Source of the DNA: CAYPIE01 sp964410665
Lineage (GTDB): Bacteria; Planctomycetota; Planctomycetia; Gemmatales; Gemmataceae
Direction of reading: 5' to 3'
Assembly: GCA_964410665.1 (NCBI GenBank)
Contig: CAYPIE010000010.1
Span: 1-64,000, forward strand
Length of the DNA: 64,000 bases
The position numbers and the translations under genes were made by a program. Of this stretch, positions 55,031 to 63,669 are shown piece after piece (the stretch's first letter is position 1; every line of letters begins with the position of its first letter). Below the pieces are notes generated by a model. It did no database searches and was not told the origin of the DNA. It was given only the letters and a program-made list of their open reading frames with translations.

Positions 55031-55487
55031 GCTCTTGCTGGTGAGTAACGGTGCAGCCCTCACCGGGCTCTATCTCCCGGGAGCCAAAGGGGCGCTTCAG
55101 CCGGGGGCGGATTGGTGTCGTGATGACCGCCTGTTCACAACGGCCCTCGAGCAGCTGGTGGCGTACTTTGCCGGGGACCTGCAAACGTTTACGCTGCCGT
55201 TGGTGCTGCACGGGACACCATTCCAGCAAGCCGTTTGGGCCAAACTTCAGCGGATTCCCTATGGGCAGACAAGGACCTATGGCGAACTGGCCCAACAGAT
55301 CGGCCAGCCGAGCGCCAGCCGGGCGGTCGGCCATGCCAACGCGCGCAACCCGATCGCGATTATTGTCCCATGCCATCGGGTCATCGGTCGCTCTGGTGAC
55401 TTGACGGGCTATGCCGGCGGTATGGAGCGAAAACGCTGGTTGCTCCAACGAGAGATGGGACAAGTTTCCTTAGGTCCTTTTGCGTAA
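54984..55487 (+). CDS. ogt: Methylated-DNA--protein-cysteine methyltransferase
   Basis: A 167-residue O6-alkylguanine-DNA alkyltransferase. Acceptor cysteine C130 lies in IIVPCHRVIG; the DNA-binding HTH is TPFQQAVWAKLQRIPYGQT with RAVGHANARNP and the C-terminal GYAGGMERKRWLL. Suicide repair of O6-methylguanine. It overlaps the Ada-AlkA gene, so the two form an alkylation-damage operon. Confidence 0.96.
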   Translation: MHERVYFTSQPSPLGELLLVSNGAALTGLYLPGAKGALQPGADWCRDDRLFTTALEQLVAYFAGDLQTFTLPLVLHGTPFQQAVWAKLQRIPYGQTRTYGELAQQIGQPSASRAVGHANARNPIAIIVPCHRVIGRSGDLTGYAGGMERKRWLLQREMGQVSLGPFA

Positions 55488-55611
55488 TTTGGAGGAATTT
55501 ACGACATCAATTCTGCTCGTCGATTCCCAGGTAAACTTCTATTCTTAACGATAGTACGATGGCAGCGTGTCCGCTCTGTCCGTTCGCATCGTGGAGTAGG
55601 GGGCCTGGCCG

Positions 55612-57147
55612 ATGCTCGCCCGACTGAACACCTTTGCCATGATTGGCATCCAGGCCATCCGCGTAGACGCGGAGGTCGATTGTGCCGGGGGCTTACCCAA
55701 AACCCTGATCGTTGGCTTGCCGGATGCCGTGGTGCGGGAGAGTGTGCATCGCATTGAGCGGGCTTTGACCAATTTGGGCTATGCCCGGCCGACCGGGCGG
55801 ACGGTGATTAACCTCGCTCCGGCCGATCTCAAGAAGGATGCGGGTGCCTTTGATCTGCCCATTGCGATCGGCATGCTGGCAGGGACGGGGCAGTTATACA
55901 CCGATCTGCTTCCCGAATGGGCCATGGTCGGCGAGTTGGCCCTCGACGGGAGTGTGCGGCCGGTCAAGGGAGTGCTGTCGATGGCCATGGCGGCGCGCGA
56001 GCTGGGACTACAGAAGTTGATCGTTCCGGCGGCCAACAGTCGGGAAGCAGCGGTCGTCGAGGAGATCGAGGTGTTTGCGGTGAGCAGCTTGGCCGATGCG
56101 GTGGGCTTGCTGTCGGGCAAGTTACCGTTGCCCCCGGTGGCTCCGGACCCAGATCAGTGGTCGGTGCATCGCCGGCAGTACACATTGGATTTCGCGGATG
56201 TCCGAGGGCAAGAGTTTGCCAAACGGGCGTTGGTGGTCGCCGCGGCGGGTGGACACAACATCTTGATGATCGGCTCGCCTGGCAGCGGCAAGACCATGCT
56301 GGCCCAGCGGCTGCCGACCATTTTGCCACCGCTTTGCCCGGCCGAAAGCTTAGAGACCACCCGCATCTACAGCGCGGTGGGTCAGTTGCCGCCGGGGCGT
56401 TCCCTGTTACACACGCGGCCATTTCGAGCCCCGCATCACACCATTAGCGATGCGGGGATGGTTGGTGGCGGCAGCATGCCGGTGCCTGGCGAGATCTCCC
56501 TTGCCCATCATGGTGTTTTATTTCTGGATGAGTTGCCCGAGTTTCATCGTCGCAGCCTCGAAGTCCTGCGCCAACCACTCGAACAGGGCTGCGTCACGAT
56601 TACTCGGGCTCGCTACACGATCACCTATCCATCTCGATTTGTCTTGATCGCCTCGATGAACCCGTGCCCGTGCGGCTACATGGGCGACCCCAAGCATGCG
56701 TGTAAATGCTCACCCCAACAGGTGGAAAAGTACATGGGCAAGATCAGCGGCCCGTTACTGGACCGCATTGACCTGCACATCGAGGTGCCCAGCGTCCCGT
56801 TTGAACAGCTCGCTGCGCGACAACACGGCACATCCAGCGAAACGATGCATGCCCAGGTGGCGGTGGCTCGGGCGATGCAAGAACAGCGTTTTAGCACGGG
56901 CTCCGGGATACTCAACAGTCAGATGGAGTCGCGCGACCTGCATCAACATTGCGAGCTGGATGAGGAGAGCCAGGAGCTGTTACGGTTGGCGATGGAGGAA
57001 CTGGGCCTTTCAGCCCGGGCGCACGACCGGATTCGCAAGATGGCCCGGACGATCGCGGACGTGGAGCAGCGTGAGCGGATCCAGGCGCACCACCTGAGCG
57101 AGGCGATCGGCTACCGCAGCTTGGACCGGCGGCTGTGGGCACGGTGA
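55612..57147 (+). CDS. comM: YifB/ComM-like Mg-chelatase-type AAA ATPase
   Basis: A 511-residue protein. The N-terminal ChlI/Lon-protease-like domain (TVINLAPADLKKDAGAFDLP, IAIGMLAGTGQL) is followed by the AAA core: Walker A GSPGSGKTM, Walker B VLFLDELPEF, Cys cluster PCPCGYMGDPKHACKCS, sensor GPLLDRIDLHIEVP and a C-terminal lid (SARAHDRIRKMARTIADVE). ComM is a branch-migration helicase in natural transformation. Full length. ATG 55612 with AGGGGG upstream. Confidence 0.94.
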   Translation: MLARLNTFAMIGIQAIRVDAEVDCAGGLPKTLIVGLPDAVVRESVHRIERALTNLGYARPTGRTVINLAPADLKKDAGAFDLPIAIGMLAGTGQLYTDLLPEWAMVGELALDGSVRPVKGVLSMAMAARELGLQKLIVPAANSREAAVVEEIEVFAVSSLADAVGLLSGKLPLPPVAPDPDQWSVHRRQYTLDFADVRGQEFAKRALVVAAAGGHNILMIGSPGSGKTMLAQRLPTILPPLCPAESLETTRIYSAVGQLPPGRSLLHTRPFRAPHHTISDAGMVGGGSMPVPGEISLAHHGVLFLDELPEFHRRSLEVLRQPLEQGCVTITRARYTITYPSRFVLIASMNPCPCGYMGDPKHACKCSPQQVEKYMGKISGPLLDRIDLHIEVPSVPFEQLAARQHGTSSETMHAQVAVARAMQEQRFSTGSGILNSQMESRDLHQHCELDEESQELLRLAMEELGLSARAHDRIRKMARTIADVEQRERIQAHHLSEAIGYRSLDRRLWAR

Positions 57148-57299
57148 GGGGGGAACGATCGGATGATCGATGATGAATTCCGGAGCATCTTGCGGCGTTC
57201 CCCGTGCACAGCCAGAATCAAGGACATGGCGGCCATGGCCGAGCCATCACCACCGCGTTTGCCCCGATCGCCAGGGCTAGCATTGCTCGAGGAATTCTC

Positions 57300-57860
57300 A
57301 TGCGAACCGAGCGCGAGAAGATGCTGCGCGGCGAGCTGTATGACCCGCTCGACCCGGAGTTGGTGCGGGCCCGGGAGCGGGCACGGGACCTGTGCTATGA
57401 CCTCAACGCCACACGCGAGCGTGAGCGGGACGCCCGGCGCCAGATTCTGATTGACCTCCTCGGCGCCGGCGGGGAATCGGTCTGGCTGCAGCCGCCGTTC
57501 TTCTGCGACTACGGGGCGAATATTTTCCTGGGCCAGGCGGTGTACTTCAATTTTAACTGCGTCGTTCTAGACGTGTGCCCGGTGACCATCGGCGCTTTCA
57601 CACTGGTCGGCCCGGCGGTCCAGATCTACACGGCGACGCACCCAATGAATGCAGCGCAGAGGCGCAAGCAAGAGTTCGGCAAGCCGATCTCGATCGGAAC
57701 CGACGTGTGGATCGGGGGCGGTGCCATCATCTGCCCCGGGGTCGCCATCGGCTCGGAAACGATCATCGGCGCGGGTAGTGTGGTCACCAGGGACATCCCC
57801 GACGGTGTGCTCGCTGCCGGGAACCCGTGTCGGGTGATCCGGCAGCTAGGTGACGGTTGA
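57300..57860 (+). CDS. Hexapeptide sugar O-acetyltransferase (maltose/LacA/NodL type)
   Basis: A 186-residue acetyl-CoA-dependent acetyltransferase. The N-terminal Mac domain (TEREKMLRGELYDPLDPELV) is followed by a left-handed beta-helix (FCDYGANIFLGQAVYFNFNC, PVTIGAFTLVGPAVQIYTAT) with the catalytic histidine in THPMN, then WIGGGAIICPGVAIGSETII and GNPCRVIR. ATG 57300 has GAGGAA upstream; 32 extra open codons upstream are not conserved. Confidence 0.94.
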   Translation: MRTEREKMLRGELYDPLDPELVRARERARDLCYDLNATRERERDARRQILIDLLGAGGESVWLQPPFFCDYGANIFLGQAVYFNFNCVVLDVCPVTIGAFTLVGPAVQIYTATHPMNAAQRRKQEFGKPISIGTDVWIGGGAIICPGVAIGSETIIGAGSVVTRDIPDGVLAAGNPCRVIRQLGDG

Positions 57861-57899
57861 TGAGTCATTTATAATAGAATATTGTAGCATTATCGATAT

Positions 57900-58118
57900 T
57901 TAGTTCTTGGCCGGGTGTTCCGCCGGCCCGACCTCGCCCATGGTGATCGCCTCGGTCGGACAGATCCACATACACACCATGCAGGCAATACAATCGGCCG
58001 GCCGCGGCAGCCAGGCTTCGCGCGTTGTTAAGGCCAGACAGTTGGTCGGGCAGACGGCCACACAGTCGCCGCAAGCAGTGCACTGGACCGAGTTGATAGT
58101 GGGGAGTTCAACGGCCAT
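57900..58118 (-). CDS. 2[4Fe-4S] ferredoxin
   Basis: A 72-residue ferredoxin with two complete CxxCxxCxxxCP motifs: CTACGDCVAVCP and CIACMVCMWICP, each binding a [4Fe-4S] cluster. It overlaps the receiver-like gene by 11 bp and is the last gene of the minus-strand group headed by a DUF6677-like gene. Its redox partners are unknown; being in a regulatory operon is unusual. Confidence 0.93.
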   Translation of the reverse strand: MAVELPTINSVQCTACGDCVAVCPTNCLALTTREAWLPRPADCIACMVCMWICPTEAITMGEVGPAEHPAKN

Positions 58119-58566
58119 GGTCGGTGATCACTTCGCGGATGGACCAGCGCATCATGCTTCGGACAGTGTCGAGAAACAGCTCTTCGGAAAGCGGGGGAAA
58201 CAACACGCACCGGGCGTTGAGATCGTAGGCCAAGGCGGTCAGTTGTAGGCGGGGTTGACTGCCCAGCCTCGCAGCATTGACCACCAAGATGGGGACATCG
58301 GGCGCACGTCGATTTGCCTCGAGCAGCATGGTCAATTCATCGGTGAGTTTGCGTTCCAGGCGGACGATCAAAACCATCGGGCGTACTTCGCCGAGTAGTT
58401 GCAAGCAGGCCTCAGGACGACGGGGTTCGCGGAGCAGCCAGCGTTCGGACTCGATCAAAGGATGCAGTAATTCGGCCAGGGTCGCCGAACTTCGCTCACG
58501 AAGCAGAGCAACCGGCTCGGCGGTCGCCGCGGGATTCTCGTAGAGAATCACTTGAGGGTAGCGCAT
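58108..58566 (-). CDS. Receiver-like protein without phospho-acceptor, unknown function
   Basis: A 152-residue protein whose predicted strand/helix order (QVILYENP; PMVLIVRLE; VPILVVNAARLG; CVLFPPLSEELFLDTVRSMM) resembles a CheY-like receiver, with no obvious phosphorylatable Asp at the end of the third strand. The start codon directly follows the stop of the PAS-AAA-Fis gene (TAGATG). Receiver fold is inference; it could also be a small alpha/beta protein of another type. Confidence 0.6.
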   Translation of the reverse strand: MRYPQVILYENPAATAEPVALLRERSSATLAELLHPLIESERWLLREPRRPEACLQLLGEVRPMVLIVRLERKLTDELTMLLEANRRAPDVPILVVNAARLGSQPRLQLTALAYDLNARCVLFPPLSEELFLDTVRSMMRWSIREVITDHGR

Positions 58567-59976
58567 CTATGTGCTTTCGTTCAAGTCTGGCTCATCGGAG
58601 GGAGCTTGCTCGTCGAGTCCAAGGGCCTTCAAGCGGCGGATCAACCGAGCCCGCCAGATGCCAAGCCGCTCCGCCGCTTCGGTTTTACTCCCGTGCGCTT
58701 TGTGCAGAGCCAACTGCAACATGCGGCGTTCAACCTGCTCAAGAATTTGGTCTAGCGGTGGCAAGTCTTTGACGGGACGTCTGGCTGCGGTCGGACCGAC
58801 CGTGGCGGTGACCAACCAGTTGGGTAGTTCGGCCGGGGTCAGCTGCGGACCGTTGGTCCGAGCCGCCATTTCGCGAAGCAGCTGATCGAGCTCACGCAGG
58901 TTGCCCGGCCAGGAATACCGATGGAGTCGCTCGATCAGCTCGTGGGTGGGCGTTAGGAGTTCCGCCTGGGACGCCGAGGCATGTCGCTGCAGGAGGTGAG
59001 ACACAAGCCGGGGTAGATCGTTCAGGCGGGCGGTGAGGCTTGGCACGGGGATTTCGAGGACATTACTGAAGGCGACAAAGGCTGGGTCGAGTTGTTGGTC
59101 GGGGTCTGCGGGGTTGGGCGGTTTGCGTGTGGCGATGAGGAGTCGGGGTGGGGAGTTGGCGGTGCCGAGCCAGTCAAGTAGCTCGGATTGAAGACGCCGA
59201 TCCGAGCAAGCACCGGGTTCTTTGAGCAAGAGGGTTCCCAGTTGCGCGGACTCGGCCAGGCCGGCATGGCCAAAAAGCATCATGCGTAGCACATTCGCGG
59301 GGAGCATCCGAGCGTCCACGGTGACAAAGCACCGGGCGTGGTCAAGCCCGTGCGTATGGATAATTCGGGCCAAGGTCGTTTTGCCACTGCCGCGTGGGCC
59401 ATGCAGCCAGACCGGCGAACGGGTTTGACAGGCAAGGCTCAGACGAAGCCGCAGCTGCGCAAGGACGGGTTCCTCGCTGTCGAGCAGAGCAAAGGGATAG
59501 TTGTAGGCCAGCTGCCCGCGTAGAGCCAGCAAGTGTTCGGCCAGTTGCTCTTCACGCTGCCCGCTCGGCTCACTGTGTCGACACTGAATGCGGCCCAACA
59601 CGCCACAGAGTTCGTTGGCTCGAACGAGTGGCAGCAAGAGAAGATCCCACCAGCTTCCGCTGGTCGATGTGCTGGGGTCCGCGCGGCGAAGCTGACTGAC
59701 CTGGCCCTGGAGCACCTCGGCGGGAACGCGATGGGCATGCAAGATTTGGCCGATCCGATCGCCAGGAGCCGGCCGTCGACGCCCAGAACAAGAGGCTCCA
59801 CGGACATCTGTCATCACCAGCCCGGTGAGTTGCTCCCAGGCTGGATTGGCATCACGCAAGCGTAAGTGCTGATCGAGCAAGAAGAGCGGATCGCTTGCAG
59901 CATCGATGAACGATGCCCAGCGGGACCGAGCTGGACGGCGTGGCAGTAGGGGCGAGCCATCGGATGCGGTCGCCAT
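58567..59976 (-). CDS. PAS-AAA-Fis regulator lacking the GAFTGA loop
   Basis: A 469-residue NtrC-like protein. N-terminal PAS domain (about 20-120; FIDAASDPLFLLDQHLRLRD, ANPAWEQLTGL). AAA domain about 150-370: Walker A GPRGSGKTTLA; the position of GAFTGA after LFGH reads AGLAES; lid with RYSWPGNLRELDQLLREM. C-terminal Fis-type HTH (GSKTEAAERLGIWRARLIRR). Without GAFTGA it should not open sigma-54 promoters, so it probably regulates another way. First of three tightly packed genes with the receiver-like protein and ferredoxin. Confidence 0.85.
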   Translation of the reverse strand: MATASDGSPLLPRRPARSRWASFIDAASDPLFLLDQHLRLRDANPAWEQLTGLVMTDVRGASCSGRRRPAPGDRIGQILHAHRVPAEVLQGQVSQLRRADPSTSTSGSWWDLLLLPLVRANELCGVLGRIQCRHSEPSGQREEQLAEHLLALRGQLAYNYPFALLDSEEPVLAQLRLRLSLACQTRSPVWLHGPRGSGKTTLARIIHTHGLDHARCFVTVDARMLPANVLRMMLFGHAGLAESAQLGTLLLKEPGACSDRRLQSELLDWLGTANSPPRLLIATRKPPNPADPDQQLDPAFVAFSNVLEIPVPSLTARLNDLPRLVSHLLQRHASASQAELLTPTHELIERLHRYSWPGNLRELDQLLREMAARTNGPQLTPAELPNWLVTATVGPTAARRPVKDLPPLDQILEQVERRMLQLALHKAHGSKTEAAERLGIWRARLIRRLKALGLDEQAPSDEPDLNEST

Positions 59977-59985
59977 AGGTAGCCA

Positions 59986-60177
59986 TCAAATCAAAGTGGA
60001 GAGAACATACAGCGTGAGACCAATGCCGCCGAGAAAGGTCAACATGCGAAGTCCCCAGCGGATGGCCTCACGCCACACCAGATCCCAGTCGTCATAGCGA
60101 GTGGCACTATAGACGAAACTGACCACCACGATGAGAATGGGCAAATCCCAGTAAATGCTTCGCGCCAACAGTTCCAT
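59986..60177 (-). CDS. Small two-helix membrane protein, unknown function
   Basis: A 63-residue protein: two hydrophobic helices (DLPILIVVVSFVYSATRY and LRMLTFLGGIGLTLYVLSTL) joined by a short charged turn. Start ATG 60177 overlaps the stop of the DUF6677-like gene (TGATG); a GTG one codon earlier is possible. Ten bases before the regulator gene. Likely a membrane partner of the DUF6677-like protein. Confidence 0.7.
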   Translation of the reverse strand: MELLARSIYWDLPILIVVVSFVYSATRYDDWDLVWREAIRWGLRMLTFLGGIGLTLYVLSTLI

Positions 60178-60875
60178 CACGGATTTGCCTTTCGTGAGCG
60201 CGGATCCTTGGCCTCGGCGGGCTTGATGCTGGGCTCTTTCGTGGCGGATTGCTTTGTGGCACCTTCTTGGTTGGCAACTTCTTTCACGGCCCCATTATTG
60301 CTAAGTGCTGCTCCGCTAGTGCGTGCTGCGTTGGTTTTCTGTTCGGATTGCTCGGCATCACTCGGTCGATGACGAAAGGCCGGGCCAGCCACCGCATCAT
60401 AAATCACCAGGATGTTTAAGACACCGGCGATGACCGTATAGACCCATCCCAGGTCCCATCGCTTGGACTGCTCCCGCTGCATTTGGTTGAGTTCGTATTC
60501 GCGCGGTTGGCGTTGAAAGTTGCCAAACCAGGGCCCCGTCTCCGCCTGGTCATCGTAGGCCCAATATTGCTGCAGGGCTGGCCAGGCGGCGATGCCGATG
60601 AAGACTTGCCCGGCAAAGTGCGGGCGGCTGAACAGATCATCAAGCACGCCCTGACGCCGCTCCATGGGATCGAGGGTATGTGGCAGAAAGACGTTGCGCC
60701 AGTTCCCAAGGGCCATGCCGTAGAAAAATAGCGAATAGAGGCAGGCTAGAAAGAGAGCCCCCTTCCACTGTCGTCCCTGGTACAGTTGGCCAAGGCCAGG
60801 GATCAGGTAGCTGAGAAGGCCGGCCAGAGGATCAAGCGGCACCGGGGGGAGAGGTCGGTTTTGTTGGGTGGACAT
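60177..60875 (-). CDS. DUF6677-like membrane protein
   Basis: A 232-residue protein: YLIPGLGQLYQGRQWKGALF motif followed by helix (LACLYSLFFYGMALG), a second pair of helices near 85-100 and 150-170 (WVYTVIAGVLNILVIYDAVA), and a polar Lys/Ala/Glu-rich tail. The PGLGQLYQGR-KG element is common to small TM2-like and DUF6677 planctomycete proteins. ATG 60875 chosen because conserved sequence begins just after. Function unknown. Confidence 0.75.
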   Translation of the reverse strand: MSTQQNRPLPPVPLDPLAGLLSYLIPGLGQLYQGRQWKGALFLACLYSLFFYGMALGNWRNVFLPHTLDPMERRQGVLDDLFSRPHFAGQVFIGIAAWPALQQYWAYDDQAETGPWFGNFQRQPREYELNQMQREQSKRWDLGWVYTVIAGVLNILVIYDAVAGPAFRHRPSDAEQSEQKTNAARTSGAALSNNGAVKEVANQEGATKQSATKEPSIKPAEAKDPRSRKANP

Positions 60876-60967
60876 GCAACCATCCGCTTCGGTCAGCCGC
60901 GCAACCATCCGGCCGACAGTCATTCGGGAACTCCGTGTTCAACAAGCTTCATCATACCTCGAAGCGG

Positions 60968-61948
60968 TCACGGGGTCCAATCCAAGCCGAGCCAATCCGC
61001 TAAACCCCAACCGCAAGCCGTGACCAGCATCAGGAAGCCTGCCCAGCCCAATAGGTTGCGGCCAAGATGGCCCTGGAAGAAACGCCCAGGGGCCCCAAAC
61101 AAATCCAGCACCCCATCCACGCTACGGTTGATCAGAGCCAACGGCCATAGCAGCGGAGGGATCACCTCCTGGCCCACGGGCAAATGGGCTGCCATGGTGG
61201 CCGGCGTCGCCGCGGGAATGGGTGGAGGCAGCGGAACTTGAGCGGTTGGAACAAAGCTGGGTGGTTGGGGTAAGGGATTCGCGGGCGGAACCGGTTCGGA
61301 ACGGTTGCCGTACACCCGTGGTCGGGGACGATCGTCCGGAGCCGGAGGGTTGGGTACGGGCATCGCCACGGGAGCCTGAACCATCGGATTCGCGGGTGGC
61401 CGCGGCGGCATGGCCTCCTGCGGGGGCTCGGTTTCCGTCGGTACCGGCGGCGCCTGGTGACGCTGGGTCGGCGCATGGGCAGGCGGGTTGCCCCAGGCGG
61501 TCAAAAACGAGGAGCTGGCGTTGAAGTCCGAGGGGATTGTTTCACTTAGATCAATACGATAGGTTGAATCAAACGGGACCGAGGCTTCTTCGACCGGCGG
61601 GCTGGCCGGCGGACGGCCGGGACTACTCGTTTGGTGGACTACGGTCCAGTTGTTGGGGGTCGCCGGACCGGCACTGACCGTGTTACCGGCATCGGTGGCC
61701 GGTGCCGGCGTGTGTGCGCGGTATTTCTCCGAACTCGGAGCCACTTCGGGTCGTTTGGGTCGCGGTGGACTCGAGGAGGGCTTGGATTCGAGACTATCGA
61801 GCGACGGAGGTGGCGCCGTCGGCGGCTTCATTTCCTCGTCAAGCTGGCTCAACGGCAGATTGAGCATCCGCTGCAACAAGGCATCGAGCTCGTCGAGTTG
61901 TTGCCGGGTCGTATTCGGGGAACCCGGTCCTGAGGAGGGTGTCGGCAT
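60968..61948 (-). CDS. Proline-rich membrane-associated protein, unknown function
   Basis: A 326-residue protein. The N-terminal 35 residues form an amphipathic helix (QQLDELDALLQRMLNLPLSQ). About 200 residues of Pro/Ser/Ala-rich low complexity follow, then a C-terminal hydrophobic segment (LLGWAGFLMLVTACGWGLAD). ATG 61948 has AAGGAAGGA upstream. Low-complexity sequence gives no family. Divergent from rsmE. Confidence 0.7.
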   Translation of the reverse strand: MPTPSSGPGSPNTTRQQLDELDALLQRMLNLPLSQLDEEMKPPTAPPPSLDSLESKPSSSPPRPKRPEVAPSSEKYRAHTPAPATDAGNTVSAGPATPNNWTVVHQTSSPGRPPASPPVEEASVPFDSTYRIDLSETIPSDFNASSSFLTAWGNPPAHAPTQRHQAPPVPTETEPPQEAMPPRPPANPMVQAPVAMPVPNPPAPDDRPRPRVYGNRSEPVPPANPLPQPPSFVPTAQVPLPPPIPAATPATMAAHLPVGQEVIPPLLWPLALINRSVDGVLDLFGAPGRFFQGHLGRNLLGWAGFLMLVTACGWGLADWLGLDWTP

Positions 61949-62032
61949 CGATTCCTTCCTTCCCGCACGAGGATGCGCTATGACCGCAGACCTGGGATCT
62001 CTCCCCTGTCGCGGCTGGTGCCACAAATCACC

Positions 62033-62803
62033 ATGGCCGAGCGATTTTACACAAATTCGTCGCTGTTTCCAGGCGAACTGATCCTGACCGGGGAGGCATT
62101 TCGCCATCTCGCCATTGTGTGTCGGGGCCGTCCGGGGACGCAAGTGCAGCTGTTCAATGGTGACGGCTTCGAATATCCGGCTACTATTCAGTCAGTCCAC
62201 AAACGAGAAGTCGTGTTGGAAGTCGGAGAAGCAGTCGCCGTCGAGCGCGAACTCCCCATAGCGATCGATGTGGCGTGCGCGATTCCCAAAGGAGAACGCA
62301 TCGATCTGCTGGTCGAGAAGCTGACCGAACTCGGCGTGCGCACTCTGATTCCCCTGTTGACCACCCGAAGTGTGGTGGCACCCCGTCCGGCGAAACTAGA
62401 GCGATTGCGGCGGATTATCGTTGAAGCGAGTAAACAGTGCGGTCGCAACCGGCTCATGCAACTGGCAGCACCGATGACGCTTGCCGAAGTGCTCAGTCAA
62501 CATGCCCCGGGCTTCGGTCGGCTGATCGCCCACCCCTATCTAGTCGAGGGACGATCCTGGCGTTCTCTGAGCGAAATCCCTGGGGAAACCCTCGCCTCCG
62601 GCGTTGTGCTGCTGGTGGGTCCGGAGGGGGGCTTTACCGATCAAGAGATCGTGGAAATGACGGAGCAAGGGGGCCAATGCATTGGACTGGGCTCCCGGAT
62701 TCTCCGCGTCGAAACGGCGGCCTTGGTGCTGGCCGGATGGTGTACCCTCCACGCGGAGCGTTTGCGCAAGAGCACCGGAGTTGAGACTGGCTGGTTGTCT
62801 TGA
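62033..62803 (+). CDS. rsmE: 16S rRNA m3U1498 methyltransferase
   Basis: A 256-residue SPOUT-class methyltransferase. N-terminal PUA-like domain (MAERFYTNSSLFPGELILTG, EAFRHLAIVCRGRPG) and C-terminal knotted SAM domain with VLLVGPEGGFTDQEI and LGSRILRVETAALVLAG. Start ATG 62033 is where RsmE conservation begins. Followed by a YkgJ-type gene after 23 bp. Confidence 0.95.
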   Translation: MAERFYTNSSLFPGELILTGEAFRHLAIVCRGRPGTQVQLFNGDGFEYPATIQSVHKREVVLEVGEAVAVERELPIAIDVACAIPKGERIDLLVEKLTELGVRTLIPLLTTRSVVAPRPAKLERLRRIIVEASKQCGRNRLMQLAAPMTLAEVLSQHAPGFGRLIAHPYLVEGRSWRSLSEIPGETLASGVVLLVGPEGGFTDQEIVEMTEQGGQCIGLGSRILRVETAALVLAGWCTLHAERLRKSTGVETGWLS

Positions 62804-62826
62804 ACACCCATGATCCGAGGTCGCCA

Positions 62827-63600
62827 ATGACACGCCCAACCCCACCTACAGTCCGTCTTGAGCTTCGTGTCCTTGGCGAACCGGTGACGGTGGAGTCGCC
62901 AGAACCACCGGAATCTGCTCGACTTGATGAGATGTTGCCCTTGATGCGGGCGATTGATGATGCGGTGATCGACCAACGGGTGCGGCAAATGGAAGCGGCT
63001 GGGAAAGGAGTCTCCTGTCAAAAAGGTTGTTCAGCGTGTTGCCGCGCACAGCCGGTGCCAGTGACACCCCCAGAAGCTTATGCATTGTTCCGTCTGGTCG
63101 AGGCGCTACCCGCACCGCGGCAGAGCGCGGTGCGGGCAAGGTTTGCCGACCGCGTCGAACAGTTGCGGAGTGCGGGTTTGCTCGAGACCTATCTCGAACG
63201 TGATCCCAATTTGACTCGGCAGGAAGCGCGGACGGTTGCCCTACGCTACTTTCAGCTTGGATTGGTTTGTCCGTTTCTTGAGGACGATACCTGTAGCATC
63301 TACGAGGAACGGCCGTTTGTTTGTCGACAATATCTGGTGACCTCACCCGTCGAGCTGTGTACCGATCCATTTCACAATCCAGTGGAGCTCGTCCAGTTAC
63401 CGATCAAGCCGGCCCAGGCCACGTTGGACTTCACCGAACAGACTCTGTGTACATCGCAATACACGGTCCCGCTGGTCTTGGCGCTGGAATATGCTACCCA
63501 GCATCAAGCCGACTTAGGACATACCTACGTCAGTTCAGACCTCGCTCCACGCTGGGCACAAGCCATTTTGACCTCGATGGAGTGGACTCAGGAATCCTAA
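62827..63600 (+). CDS. YkgJ family cysteine-cluster protein
   Basis: A 257-residue protein with the cysteine-cluster motif CQKGCSACC and the downstream CPFLEDDTCSIYEERPFVCR, the zinc/iron-chelating CxxxCxxCC plus CxIY..RPxxCR pattern of the YkgJ/FliB-like family. Start ATG 62827 has GAGG at spacing 6; an upstream ATG at 62800 overlaps rsmE. Biochemical role of the family is poorly known. Confidence 0.88.
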   Translation: MTRPTPPTVRLELRVLGEPVTVESPEPPESARLDEMLPLMRAIDDAVIDQRVRQMEAAGKGVSCQKGCSACCRAQPVPVTPPEAYALFRLVEALPAPRQSAVRARFADRVEQLRSAGLLETYLERDPNLTRQEARTVALRYFQLGLVCPFLEDDTCSIYEERPFVCRQYLVTSPVELCTDPFHNPVELVQLPIKPAQATLDFTEQTLCTSQYTVPLVLALEYATQHQADLGHTYVSSDLAPRWAQAILTSMEWTQES

Positions 63601-63669
63601 TCTGCATGGCGGAGAGAACCCTTTGGCGACTGCGTCTGGCACGCAAGCTCGCTCAACGCGCTGTACGCA

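Noticed and set aside
58567..59976. Sigma-54 enhancer-binding protein
   Set aside because: The GAFTGA loop needed to contact sigma-54 is absent, so only the AAA/Fis architecture is claimed.
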